Shown piece after piece: positions 28,825-37,211 of a DNA stretch of 64,000 bases (its first letter is position 1; every line of letters starts with the position of its first letter). Below the pieces are notes generated by a model, which saw nothing but the letters and a program-made list of their open reading frames with translations, was not told the origin of the DNA and searched no databases. Made by a program: the position numbers and the translations under genes. This DNA comes from Parafrankia elaeagni (GTDB lineage: Bacteria > Actinomycetota > Actinomycetes > Frankiales > Frankiaceae), in assembly GCF_000374165.1 (NCBI RefSeq), contig NZ_KB893739.1, forward strand, positions 124,001 through 188,000, read 5' to 3'.

Positions 28825-28857
28825 TTTCCATCGTCGACACATCTGCCCGCCGCCGCC

Positions 28858-29181
28858 CACGCCGTGGGAATCTCGGTCGCGCATCGGAGAATGGCTGTTC
28901 AGCGGCTTGACGGCGCTACCGGAGCCCACGGTCACGAGTGGACGGCACGTCTCGACGGGTCGCCGACGCGCCGTCCACCACCGTCGCGGTCCGAACGACA
29001 TCCACCGGCTTCGGCGGCGGGGCGACCAGCGCCCGGACCGCTCCCCAGCCCAGCGATCATGACTTTCGGCGGCACGTCCGGCAGGCAGCGTGGAGCCGTT
29101 TTCCAACACGGTTGCCACCTTTGCCGACACCGCCTGGGGTCCGCCGGCACGGCCTCCGCCCGGCCCCGCCGGGCGAGTGGT
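28858..29181. other. intergenic region, nothing recognised
   Basis: 324 bases between the inverted element and the acyltransferase stop. Several frames are open but none is protein-like. No repeat or RNA structure was identified. Confidence 0.4.
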
Positions 29182-30477
29182 TCAGAAGAACACCGAGCGG
29201 CGCTGCATCAGCAGGCCGTACAACGTGTGCTGGATCGTCTCCCGGATGCGGTCGGTCAGCTCGAAGACGAGCATCGGGTCGTCGGCCGCGGCCGGCGTGT
29301 AGCCAGCCGTGTCCACCGGCTCACCGAACTCGATGATCCACTTGCTCGGCAGCGGGACAAGGCCGAGCAGGCCCAGCCACGGGAACGTCGGCGTGATCGG
29401 CAGGTACGGCAGCCCCAGCACCCGCGCCAGTGTCCGGGAGTTGCCGATCATCGGGTAGATCTCCTCCGCGCCCACCACGGTGCACGGCACGATCGGCGCC
29501 CCGGCCCGCAGCGCAGCCGAGACGAAACCGCCGCGGCCGAACCGCTGCAGTTTGTACCGTTCACTGAACGGCTTGCCGATGCCCTTGAAGCCCTCCGGCC
29601 ACACCCCGACGAGATGGCCGGCACCGAGCAGCCGCTCGGCGTCCGCCTGACAGGCCAGGGTGTTGCCGGTCTTGCGGGCCAGCGGCGCGAGGAACGGCAC
29701 CGCGAAGACCAGATCGGCGGCGAGCATCCGCAGGTGTCGGTGGGCCGGATGGTGGTCGAGGATGGCCACGGCGGTCATCAGCGCGTCCATCGGGATCGCG
29801 CCGGAGTGGTTCGAGACCACGAGTGCCCCGCCCTGGTCCGGAATGTTCTCCAGCCCCCGGGTCTCGACCCGGAAGTAGCTGCGGTAGATCGGCCGCAGCA
29901 GCGGCGCCACGACATGCTCGGTCAGATCGACGTCGAAGCCGTGCTCGTCCACGGTGTACTCGCCGGTGATGCGGCGGCGGAGGAAGGCCAGCATTTCGGC
30001 CAGCGCCCGCTCCAGATCCCCGGGACCGGCGGCCCGTTCCTCGGCGTCAGCATCGGCCTCGGCCTCGAATCCGCCAGCCGCGGCGATATCGGCGCCGGTG
30101 CCGGTGTCGGTGCCGGTGCCGGTGTCGAATCCGTCCTCGGCACCGACACCGCTCTCCGTCCCGAACTCGAACTCCGACCCGAGCTCGGGTGCAGGGCGGG
30201 GCGGTGGCTCCGCCGTCACCGCGGCAGCGGGCCGGGCCGTGGTCCTGCCCTTCCCACCGCGTGCGATGCGGGAGCCGTTGGCCCGACGCGAGCCGTTCGA
30301 CCCGGCCGACCCGGCCGACCCGGCCGACCCGTTCGATCTCGGCGATCTGGGCTGGTCCGACTGGCCCGCGCCACCGGCGGGCGGGCCGGGGCTCCCCGGC
30401 GTCGCCGGGCCGGTACGTCCCTGCGGCGGCATCGGCACATCGGCCTCTCTCCCCGGCCCTCCGGGCTGGCCGCCCAT
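29182..30477 (-). CDS. PlsC-like lysophospholipid acyltransferase family protein
   Basis: A 431-residue protein. The first 175 residues are disordered and repeat-rich (SAGSAGSAGS from 9-bp repeats, TGTGTDTGTGAD). The acyltransferase domain follows: VVSNHSGAIPMD holds the catalytic His region, GVWPEGFKGIGKPF the acyl acceptor site, and APIVPCTVVGAEE the third block. The His-to-Asp spacing (HSGAIPMD) is longer than the usual HX4D, as in an actinobacterial subgroup. It likely acylates a phospholipid precursor at the inner membrane face. Its ATG overlaps the epimerase stop (ATGA), so the two are co-expressed. Confidence 0.83.
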   Translation of the reverse strand: MGGQPGGPGREADVPMPPQGRTGPATPGSPGPPAGGAGQSDQPRSPRSNGSAGSAGSAGSNGSRRANGSRIARGGKGRTTARPAAAVTAEPPPRPAPELGSEFEFGTESGVGAEDGFDTGTGTDTGTGADIAAAGGFEAEADADAEERAAGPGDLERALAEMLAFLRRRITGEYTVDEHGFDVDLTEHVVAPLLRPIYRSYFRVETRGLENIPDQGGALVVSNHSGAIPMDALMTAVAILDHHPAHRHLRMLAADLVFAVPFLAPLARKTGNTLACQADAERLLGAGHLVGVWPEGFKGIGKPFSERYKLQRFGRGGFVSAALRAGAPIVPCTVVGAEEIYPMIGNSRTLARVLGLPYLPITPTFPWLGLLGLVPLPSKWIIEFGEPVDTAGYTPAAADDPMLVFELTDRIRETIQHTLYGLLMQRRSVFF

Positions 30478-31517
30478 CAGGACGCCCCGGCGGACCGGCG
30501 ACCGGCGAGCGCGCCGCGCAGGCCGTGCTCCACCCGTGTGACCAGGTCGTGGTCAATGGTGAACCGCAACTGCCGGTGCCGCACGAAACTGTCGAACGTC
30601 GCGACGGTCGAATACCGCGGAACGTACCCGAAAACCTCCTTGAGCCTGGTGGTGTCCACCGCGCGCCCGTGCGCGAGGAAGCCCAGCTGTTCGGAGGAGA
30701 AGTCGACAAGCCGCAGCCGGCGCGCGATGTTGCCCAGCGAGCCGACGGCCGGGAAGGGGACCGGCAGCGGCGGTCGACCGGCCCGCCGGATCGCCTGGGA
30801 CAACAGCAGGACACCGTCGCCCGCCACGTTGAATGTCCCGGCATGGTCCTCGCCGGCGGCCTTCAGCAGGACGGCCATCGCATCGTCGGCGTGCAGAAGC
30901 TGGATGCGCGGGTCGAATCCGAGAACGGTGGGCACCACCGGCAGGTCGAGATACCGGGCAAGCGGTGTGTCGACGCCGGGGCCCAGCACGTTCGCCAGCC
31001 GCAGCACTGTCACCGCGATGTCGGGACGCCGCCGCCCGAAGCCACGGACGTACCCCTCGACCTCGACGGCGTCCTTCGCGTACCCACCGCCGGGGAGTCC
31101 GCGCGGCTCCATCTCCTCGGTGAACAGCGCCGGGTCCCGCGGCGACGAGCCGTAGATGGACGTCGTCGACTTGACCACCAGCTTGCGGACCCCGGGGGCC
31201 TTCTGGCAGGCGGCGAGGAGCTGCATCGTCCCGATGACGTTGATCTCCTTCATCGCCGTCCGCCCGCCGGCGCCGAGCGGTGTCGCCAGCACGCTCAGGT
31301 GCAGCACGGTGTCGATCTCCGCGGTCGAGACCACCTTCGCGATCAGCGGGTTGCGGATGTCCACCCGGACGAACTGGGTGCGCCCGAGATCCTCCGTCGG
31401 GGCGATCGTGTCGACCCCGACGATGTCGACGATCTCCGGGTCAGCGGCGAGCGCCGCCGCGACCTGAGCTCCCAGGGGACGCGACACCCCCGTCACAAGC
31501 ACGCGACGTGGCCTCAT
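30477..31517 (-). CDS. NAD-dependent epimerase/dehydratase (extended SDR)
   Basis: A 346-residue extended short-chain dehydrogenase. The nucleotide loop VLVTGVSRPLGAQVAAAL opens the protein, DIRNPLIAKVV gives the acidic cofactor contact, and the usual catalytic YxxxK reads YAKDA. SIYGSSP and VTVLRLANVLGPGVDTPLAR follow in order. ATG 31517 is preceded by GGGAGGTG at proper spacing, which fixes the start. The substrate is unknown, probably a nucleotide sugar or lipid-linked group given the coupled acyltransferase gene. This pair also sits downstream of bldN in Streptomyces. Confidence 0.85.
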   Translation of the reverse strand: MRPRRVLVTGVSRPLGAQVAAALAADPEIVDIVGVDTIAPTEDLGRTQFVRVDIRNPLIAKVVSTAEIDTVLHLSVLATPLGAGGRTAMKEINVIGTMQLLAACQKAPGVRKLVVKSTTSIYGSSPRDPALFTEEMEPRGLPGGGYAKDAVEVEGYVRGFGRRRPDIAVTVLRLANVLGPGVDTPLARYLDLPVVPTVLGFDPRIQLLHADDAMAVLLKAAGEDHAGTFNVAGDGVLLLSQAIRRAGRPPLPVPFPAVGSLGNIARRLRLVDFSSEQLGFLAHGRAVDTTRLKEVFGYVPRYSTVATFDSFVRHRQLRFTIDHDLVTRVEHGLRGALAGRRSAGAS

Positions 31518-31692
31518 GGACACCTCCCGCGCAGAACTCTCCGAGGTCGGCCAGCGGCTGGCCCTGCGGGTCATCGTACGCCGCGCGCGACCCTCTTAGC
31601 TGCACAGCGTCACATCCAACCACCCGAAGCGCTACTTAGCGTAGCCGAAGGCCGATCGAGGTGCCCGAACCACCCCCCTGCACCCACGGATG

Positions 31693-32586
31693 TCAGAACC
31701 GCTGGACCGCCTGGGACCTCACCGCAGGCCTCGCGCCGCCGGCGACGGCGGTGGCCGTCCGCGGGCCGGTGCGGGGCACCTGCGCGACCACGACGGCGTC
31801 TCCGCGCCGCAGCCGGAGCACCTCCGCCGCCCGCCCGCAGTTCACCGCGATCATGACCTGGCGCAGGGCGTCCTCGCAGAGCGCCAGCTCGCCGGCGCCG
31901 ACCTCGCCGTAGGTGTGGGCGAAGGGCATCGTGTTGAGCCGCGCGTCGGCCCGCACCTCGACGCGGTCGCCGAGCAGGATGCCGGCCGCCTCGAGCTCGG
32001 CGCGGGTCATGTTCAGGGAAAGATTCCCGAAGTGGTCCACCGACACCACCTCGCCGTGGACGTGGTCGTCGTCCACCCGGCAGGTGCGCGGCTCGACCGA
32101 GACGAGCTCGGCGACGTCGAGCCGCGGGCCGACGTCCGCCGGGGAGAGCCCGGTGGCGAGCCGTGCGGCGACCGGCGCGTACACGTCGCGGCCGCGGAAC
32201 ACCGCGGTCGGCAGCGGCAGCCACAGGTCCGGGTTGGAGATCTCGTAGGCCTCCTCGGTCCCGCCGAGAAGCTCCCAGCCGAGCGAGGCGACGCCGTTGT
32301 CCGGCACGACGAACAGCGATCCGTCCGCGGAGCGGACGACGATGCCGCGGGTGTAGCCGCTGGCGTCGAGCTGCTCGACCACGACCAGATGAATGCCGGA
32401 CGGGAGGTAGCCGATGGCACCGACGAGGGTCACCGCGGCCTGGCCGACGTCCTGCGGCTCGATCGAGTGGCACAGGTCGAGGACCCTGGCCTCCGGCGCG
32501 TGCCTGGCGATGATGCCGTGGCAGACGCCGACGCAGGCGCCGTCCACCCCGTAGTCCGACATGAATGTGATCCACGCGCTGGCCAT
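31693..32586 (-). CDS. SAM hydroxide adenosyltransferase (DUF62)
   Basis: A 297-residue enzyme of the fluorinase-related family that splits S-adenosylmethionine with water-derived hydroxide into adenosine and methionine. Family features include ITFMSDYGVDGACVGVCHG at the start, HSIEPQDVGQAA and FVVPDNGVASLGWELLG. The C-terminal domain has VVSVDHFGNLSLNM, where the last Asn contacts adenine. ATG 32586 has AGGGGG upstream. Its physiological role is uncertain; no halogenation genes are nearby, so halide chemistry is not suggested. It is a single-gene unit by spacing. Confidence 0.88.
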   Translation of the reverse strand: MASAWITFMSDYGVDGACVGVCHGIIARHAPEARVLDLCHSIEPQDVGQAAVTLVGAIGYLPSGIHLVVVEQLDASGYTRGIVVRSADGSLFVVPDNGVASLGWELLGGTEEAYEISNPDLWLPLPTAVFRGRDVYAPVAARLATGLSPADVGPRLDVAELVSVEPRTCRVDDDHVHGEVVSVDHFGNLSLNMTRAELEAAGILLGDRVEVRADARLNTMPFAHTYGEVGAGELALCEDALRQVMIAVNCGRAAEVLRLRRGDAVVVAQVPRTGPRTATAVAGGARPAVRSQAVQRF

Positions 32587-32838
32587 CGAACCCCCTGTGC
32601 CTGGCCGGCGCCGTTGCCGGCCACCCGACCAGCGTGCCATACAGTCACGGAGCAAGCACGAAGGAGCACACAGAGTGAAACGGAGATGTTACATGGAGGG
32701 TGCGCGGGCACCCGCAGGACGAGGTCGAGCCCGACGATCAGAACATTCCGCGCAGCAGCGGCCGGCGGCGTCGGCGGTGACCGGCACCCGGCATCACCCG
32801 GCACCCGGTACTCGCCCGCCCCCGCCGCCCGCGGCCCG

Positions 32839-32937
32839 CTACTTCTTGTTGCGGCGCTGAACCCGTGTGCGCTTGAGCAGCTTGCGGTGCTTCTTCTTGG
32901 CCATACGCTTGCGACGCTTCTTGATTACTGAACCCAC
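32839..32937 (-). CDS. 32-residue ribosomal protein bS22 (AURKAIP1/COX24 domain)
   Basis: A tiny, extremely basic protein: MGSVIKKRRKRMAKKKHR, then KLLKRTRVQRRNKK. Over half of its residues are Lys or Arg. This matches the bS22 protein found on the small subunit of mycobacterial ribosomes, related to mitochondrial mS38. GTG 32937 gives the conserved VIKKRRKRM start. It lies between proC and the DUF62 gene, a position shared with other actinobacteria. It is easily missed by gene finders because of its size. Strong expression is expected. Confidence 0.9.
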   Translation of the reverse strand: MGSVIKKRRKRMAKKKHRKLLKRTRVQRRNKK

Positions 32938-33050
32938 GAACCCGACCGATCTGTTGACGAAGTTTTTCCGAGCGAGCCTACCCGCCGGAACCCTGCTGCC
33001 CGGCAACCGGTGCACCTTCGCAGCGGACGTCGATGCCGAGCTGGCACATG

Positions 33051-33947
33051 TCAGGAGGCGCCGAGCTCGCGGGAGCGGGCGCACGCCGCCTCCACCGCGT
33101 CCAGGACCGCCGCCCGGACACCGCCCCGGTCCAGCTGGCGCAGCGCCGCGATCGTGGTGCCGCCCGGCGAGGTGACCGCCTCGCGCAGCAGGGACGGATG
33201 CTCGCCCCCACCAGCACCACCGGCACCGCCCGCACCGCCCGCACCACCGGGACCACCGGGACCACCGGGACCACCCGCACCGCTGGGACCGGGCGCGTCG
33301 CGCAGCATCCGCGCGGAGCCGGCGGCGGTCTGCACCACCAGCTCGGCCGCGAGTGCCCGCGGGAGTCCCAGCAGCACCCCGCCCTCGATCATCGCCTCGA
33401 TCAGGTAGAAGAAGTAGGCCGGGCCGCTGCCGGAGAGTGCCGTGACCGCGTCGAGCTGGGCCTCGCTCACCCGCACGACCCGCCCGACCGGGCGCAGCAT
33501 CTCCTCGACGGTGGCGAGGTGCTCGTCGCCGGCCCCCGGGCCGGCGCACAGGGCCGACATCGCCTCGTCCACGAGCAGCGGGGTGTTCGTCATGACCCGC
33601 ACGACGGCGGTCCCCGGCGGCATCCGCTCGGCGACGAAGGCGGACGTCACGCCGGCGGCCACCGAGACGACCAGCGCCCCGGGCCGCACATGGTCGCGGA
33701 TCTCCGCCAGCACGGAACCCATGTCCTGCGGCTTGACGGCCAGGACGACGACCTCGGCCTCGGCCACCGCGGCCGGCGGGTCGACCACCTTCACCCCGAA
33801 CGACGCGGCGATCTGGGCGGCCCGCCGCTCGTCCCGCTCCGCCGCAAGCACGTCGGACGGCGTCCGCCCGGCCCGCAGCAGGCCGGACAGCAGCGCGCCG
33901 CCGAGCCGACCCACCCCGACGATCGCGAGAACGCTCCTGCCCTGCAC
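33051..33947 (-). CDS. proC: pyrroline-5-carboxylate reductase
   Basis: The last enzyme of proline synthesis, reducing pyrroline-5-carboxylate with NADPH. The protein has 298 residues. The Rossmann start AIVGVGRLGGALLSGLLRAG, the VLAVKPQDMGSVLAEI block and the signature ALSGSGPAYFFYLIEAM are present. The C-terminal catalytic helix contains HPSLLREAVTSPGGTTIAAL. An insert of about 25 residues, nearly all Gly, Ala and Pro (33190-33285), interrupts the C-terminal domain. GTG 33947 has GGGAG 8 bases upstream. Confidence 0.95.
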   Translation of the reverse strand: MQGRSVLAIVGVGRLGGALLSGLLRAGRTPSDVLAAERDERRAAQIAASFGVKVVDPPAAVAEAEVVVLAVKPQDMGSVLAEIRDHVRPGALVVSVAAGVTSAFVAERMPPGTAVVRVMTNTPLLVDEAMSALCAGPGAGDEHLATVEEMLRPVGRVVRVSEAQLDAVTALSGSGPAYFFYLIEAMIEGGVLLGLPRALAAELVVQTAAGSARMLRDAPGPSGAGGPGGPGGPGGAGGAGGAGGAGGGEHPSLLREAVTSPGGTTIAALRQLDRGGVRAAVLDAVEAACARSRELGAS

Positions 33948-34048
33948 AGATCACTCCCTCAGCTCCACCGCCCGCCACCTGCCAGCCGGGCAGCGGCGCC
34001 GCCGGTGCAGGTTACGACCTCCCCGACCCGCGCGTTCCTCCAGCGTCC

Positions 34049-36073
34049 CTACCAGCTCTCGCCCGCGCCGGGCATCGGCCCGAACAGCGGGTCGGACTCG
34101 GCTGCCGGGCGGCCGGGCTCGTGCCCGGGAGGCGGGCTCGGGCGGCGCCCTGCCTCGGCGCCGGGGTCGGCGATCGCGGGCAGGCGCAGGTTCATGGTCT
34201 CGCCGACCATGGTGGCTCCGGCCGCCCGCGGGTCGGCCGGAGCCGGGGTCGCGCCGACGCCGACGCGGGTGTCCGGCCCGCGGTGCAGCGCCGGGTAGGC
34301 GGCCCAGTCCGGCACGGGTGTCGGCTCACTCCAGCTGCCCGGGCGACCGGAGCCCACGGCGGGCCCGTGCTCGTACACCGGTGGACCGTCCGGGCGGTCG
34401 TAGGTGACCGAGCCGGGACGCGGCCCGCCGAAGCCGGTGGCACCGGGCGCGCCCACCCGGTCGCGGCGGTCGGCCTGCGGCGGCACCTGGCGGGGATCCC
34501 GATCGCGCAGGGGGTAGCCCTCATCCACCCAGTCGACGTCCGCCTCGGCCCAGGACTGCGTGCCCACCGGCTCCGGTTGGCGCGGCTCCCTCTGATCCGG
34601 CAGGTCTGACAGGTCCGGCAGGTCCGGCAGGTCCGGCAGGTCGTCCCGGCCCGGCCGGTCGCCGTCACCGAGGCTGACGGGCGGGCGGGCAGCCTCGTCG
34701 GCGGCGGGACGCACCGGGCCGCGCGGGGTGTCCGACCACTTCGGCCGGCGGGCCTGGATGGGCTTCTCGACGAAGCGGTTCACCACGTAGGCGGTGATGG
34801 TGGTGGCCACGGCGGCGACGAAAACCGCTGGCCACAGCCCGATCCGGGGCACGAGCTGGCCGGCCGCGGCCGAGATGAAGGGGTAGTGCCACAGGTAGAT
34901 GGTGTAGGTCATCTTCCCGAGCCAGGCCATCTTCGGATGGCCGAGCAGGCGCACCCAGGTGGCGTCCCGGTTCACGTCGGCGCCGATGATCAGGATGGCG
35001 CCGAGTACGGCGGTCGGCACGTAGGCGGTGTAGTCGATCCAGTTCGGGTCGTGCGCATCCTTGGTCGGCCCAAGGAAACAGAGGAGCAGCATCACGATCG
35101 CGGCCGGCAGGCCGAGGGCGCCGAGCCGGCGGCCCGTCGTCCAGCGCCCGACCGCGGCGCGGGTGGCCGCGGAGGAGGCACCGCGGCTCCGGTCGCCACC
35201 GGAGCGGTCGGCCGCCGCGCTCTGCCCGTCCGTACCGGGCTTCCCTGCGGCGGGGTCGTCCCGGCTGGCCGGGCCGGCAAGGGCCCGCAGGCGGTTGTCC
35301 CGCCAGACCGCGAGCAGGGCACCGATGAGCAGCGGCGCGATGTGGGTGTCGGCCGCCAGGTAGATCCGGGTGCGCGGGGCGCCGTTCACGGCGAGGACGT
35401 ACGTCCAGCCCAGGACGAGGCCGATCGACGCGATCAGGAACACGAGCAGGTAGGGCCGCAGTCGTGCCGACCGTGCGAACAGCACGAACGCGAACGGCCA
35501 GACCAGGTAGAACTGCTCCTCCATCGACAGCGACCAGACGTGGGCCAGCCAGCGGCCGCCGCCCTCCGGGTGGGCGACCTTGTACCAGTTGTTGACGTTG
35601 AAGAAGGCGCTCAGCGCGCTTTTGACGTACTCGTCGCGGTAGGCGATGTCGTCCCACTTGAAGACGACCGTCACGGCGAGGCCGACGAGCAGGTAGAACC
35701 ACATCCCCGGCATCAGCCGGAACGCCCGCCGCACCAGGAAGCGCCCGATCGAGACGGTGCCCGTCCGGGCCCGCTCGGCCACCAGCAGGGTGGTGATCAG
35801 GAAGCCGCTCAGCACGCAGAACATGTCCACGGCGACGTTGCTGGCGCGGATCGCGCCCATGTGGCCGGCGAGGATGATGAAGATGCAGACGACGCGCAGG
35901 CCGTCGAGCGCCGGGTTGTAGGCGAACTTCGCCGCGGCGGTCGCCTCCGCGGCGCTCGCGCGCCTCGCCGCCGGCACCCCGGGAACCCGCGACACTCCGG
36001 ATACTCCAGACATTTCGGGCACAGCGCGGCGCCGGCCACCAGGACGCCCAGAGCCCGGCGGGCCGTCGGTCAC
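34049..36073 (-). CDS. acyltransferase family 3 (OafA-like) membrane protein
   Basis: A polytopic membrane acyltransferase of about 674 residues that would O-acylate a surface polysaccharide or lipid. The core spans about 50-460 with ten or so helices. NPALDGLRVVCIFIILAGH carries the catalytic His; RFLVRRAFRLMPGMWFYLLV, HVWSLSMEEQFYLVWP and TYTIYLWHYPFI follow. The last 210 residues are hydrophilic, including DLPDLPDLPDLSDLPD from 9-bp repeats near 34601-34641. The start is uncertain: GTG 36073 or ATG 36013. It has no coupled neighbours. Confidence 0.85.
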   Translation of the reverse strand: MTDGPPGSGRPGGRRRAVPEMSGVSGVSRVPGVPAARRASAAEATAAAKFAYNPALDGLRVVCIFIILAGHMGAIRASNVAVDMFCVLSGFLITTLLVAERARTGTVSIGRFLVRRAFRLMPGMWFYLLVGLAVTVVFKWDDIAYRDEYVKSALSAFFNVNNWYKVAHPEGGGRWLAHVWSLSMEEQFYLVWPFAFVLFARSARLRPYLLVFLIASIGLVLGWTYVLAVNGAPRTRIYLAADTHIAPLLIGALLAVWRDNRLRALAGPASRDDPAAGKPGTDGQSAAADRSGGDRSRGASSAATRAAVGRWTTGRRLGALGLPAAIVMLLLCFLGPTKDAHDPNWIDYTAYVPTAVLGAILIIGADVNRDATWVRLLGHPKMAWLGKMTYTIYLWHYPFISAAAGQLVPRIGLWPAVFVAAVATTITAYVVNRFVEKPIQARRPKWSDTPRGPVRPAADEAARPPVSLGDGDRPGRDDLPDLPDLPDLSDLPDQREPRQPEPVGTQSWAEADVDWVDEGYPLRDRDPRQVPPQADRRDRVGAPGATGFGGPRPGSVTYDRPDGPPVYEHGPAVGSGRPGSWSEPTPVPDWAAYPALHRGPDTRVGVGATPAPADPRAAGATMVGETMNLRLPAIADPGAEAGRRPSPPPGHEPGRPAAESDPLFGPMPGAGESW

Positions 36074-36429
36074 AGACCGGGAACCGGCTCTCACGATCGC
36101 GTGTCTCCTCGTCCAGCCAGGGAGACCGCGGCGAACCGGGCATGGGCACCCGGCCATCCCTGGACCGTCGTCCGTCCACGGCCGGGGAGGAGTCGACCGC
36201 CCCGCCATCCGCGGACAAGGTCACGACCGACAAGTCGGCCAGAAACCCACGAACCCACAAAACGATAGCGGATGCCCTTTATCAGACATTCACCTACGTG
36301 CCTGCCAGACCGCCACACCGGAACGCCAGGACCTCGACATCTGGCGGCCACCAGCGGTCGGGCGCGGGCGGGCACAGGCACGGGCAGACACGGGCGGACA
36401 CGGGCGGGCGAGTGCAGGCAGCGCGGCCG
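36074..36429. other. intergenic region with short GC repeats
   Basis: 356 bases. The part near 36250-36300 is unusually AT-rich for the window and likely contains the acyltransferase promoter. Around 36360-36412 there are CGGGCGGACA-type short repeats. No gene is supported. Confidence 0.4.
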
Positions 36430-37179
36430 TCAGGGGAGCCGGGCGACCACCAGCACCGTGCGGAAGGGCTCGATGATCAGGCCGTCCGGGAAGGAGCGCA
36501 GCAGCGAACGGCGCTCGGCGGCGAGGAAGTCCTCGACCCGGTCACCGATCGCGGCGACGAACGACTTCGAGCGCAGCCACGTCTCGTACCGGTCGAGGTC
36601 GATCTCCCGGTACCACCGGCAGGTCACGGTGACAACCTCGGCGAACAGCCCGGTCCAGCGCAGCTCCTCGGCGAAGGGACGGCTGCGGTAGTCCCGGGTG
36701 TAGCCGGGGCTCATCGCCTCCAGCCTGTCCTGCTGGCGCTGGTACCAGTGGAAGTCCTCGGCGTCGACGTCGTTCCACCACACGGCGAGCGAGCCGCCCG
36801 GACGCAGCACCCGGGCCGCCTCCGCCGCGGCGGCGGGCACCCCCACCCAGTGCCAGGCCTGGGCGTAGGTGACCAGGTCGGCGCAGGCGGCACGCAGCGG
36901 CAGCGCCTCCCCGTCCCCCCGGACCACGGGCAGATCGGGGCTGTGCCGCCGCAGCCGGTCGAGCATCACCGGGCCCAGGTCGACGGGCAGGACCTGGGCG
37001 CCGCGGGCGAGCATCGCACGGGTGGCTATCCCCGTCCCGGCGCCGACGTCGACGACGCCGGCCCCGGCGACGGGACGCCCGGCCAGCATCTCCAGGTCGA
37101 CGAAGAGCTGGTCGGGATAGCTCGGCCGAGCCTGGTCATAGGCGTCGGCCAGCGGGTCGAAGAGTGATCCGGGACTCAC
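36430..37179 (-). CDS. class I SAM-dependent methyltransferase
   Basis: A 249-residue methyltransferase of the Methyltransf_11 type. The N-terminus FDPLADAYDQARPSYP is characteristic, SAM motif I is VVDVGAGTGIATRAML, and LVTYAQAWHWV with ARVLRPGGSLAVWWND gives motifs II and III. The length is normal. Its GTG is 32 bases downstream of the sugar-phosphate isomerase stop, so both may be in one operon. Small-molecule substrates are possible; nothing narrows this down. Confidence 0.85.
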   Translation of the reverse strand: MSPGSLFDPLADAYDQARPSYPDQLFVDLEMLAGRPVAGAGVVDVGAGTGIATRAMLARGAQVLPVDLGPVMLDRLRRHSPDLPVVRGDGEALPLRAACADLVTYAQAWHWVGVPAAAAEAARVLRPGGSLAVWWNDVDAEDFHWYQRQQDRLEAMSPGYTRDYRSRPFAEELRWTGLFAEVVTVTCRWYREIDLDRYETWLRSKSFVAAIGDRVEDFLAAERRSLLRSFPDGLIIEPFRTVLVVARLP

Positions 37180-37211
37180 GCACCGATAGTGGACCTATCC
37201 GGCGGCCCGCG

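Larger units (their letters stand above)
28385..28857. mobile_element. 473-bp diverged inverted duplication, possible MITE-like element
   Basis: The outer arms 28385-28423 and 28819-28857 are inverted copies with 35 of 39 positions paired, including a perfect 17-bp block (GACGATGGAAACTAAAG and its complement). Weaker inverted similarity continues inward for at least 100 bases on each side. It is richer in A and T than its surroundings. Translated outward from the centre, both halves give related protein C-termini (28439-28603 minus, 28564-28824 plus). No transposase motif and no clear target duplication are seen. It may be a terminal-inverted-repeat element or a head-to-head duplicated small gene. 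Confidence 0.6.

Noticed and set aside
28385-28857. Intact insertion sequence with transposase
   Set aside because: Inverted ends exist, but no DDE or other transposase motif and no frame long enough for one; kept only as a possible non-autonomous element or duplication.
31693-32586. Fluorinase or chlorinase for halogenated metabolites
   Set aside because: The protein matches the ordinary DUF62 hydroxide family and no halometabolite genes are nearby.
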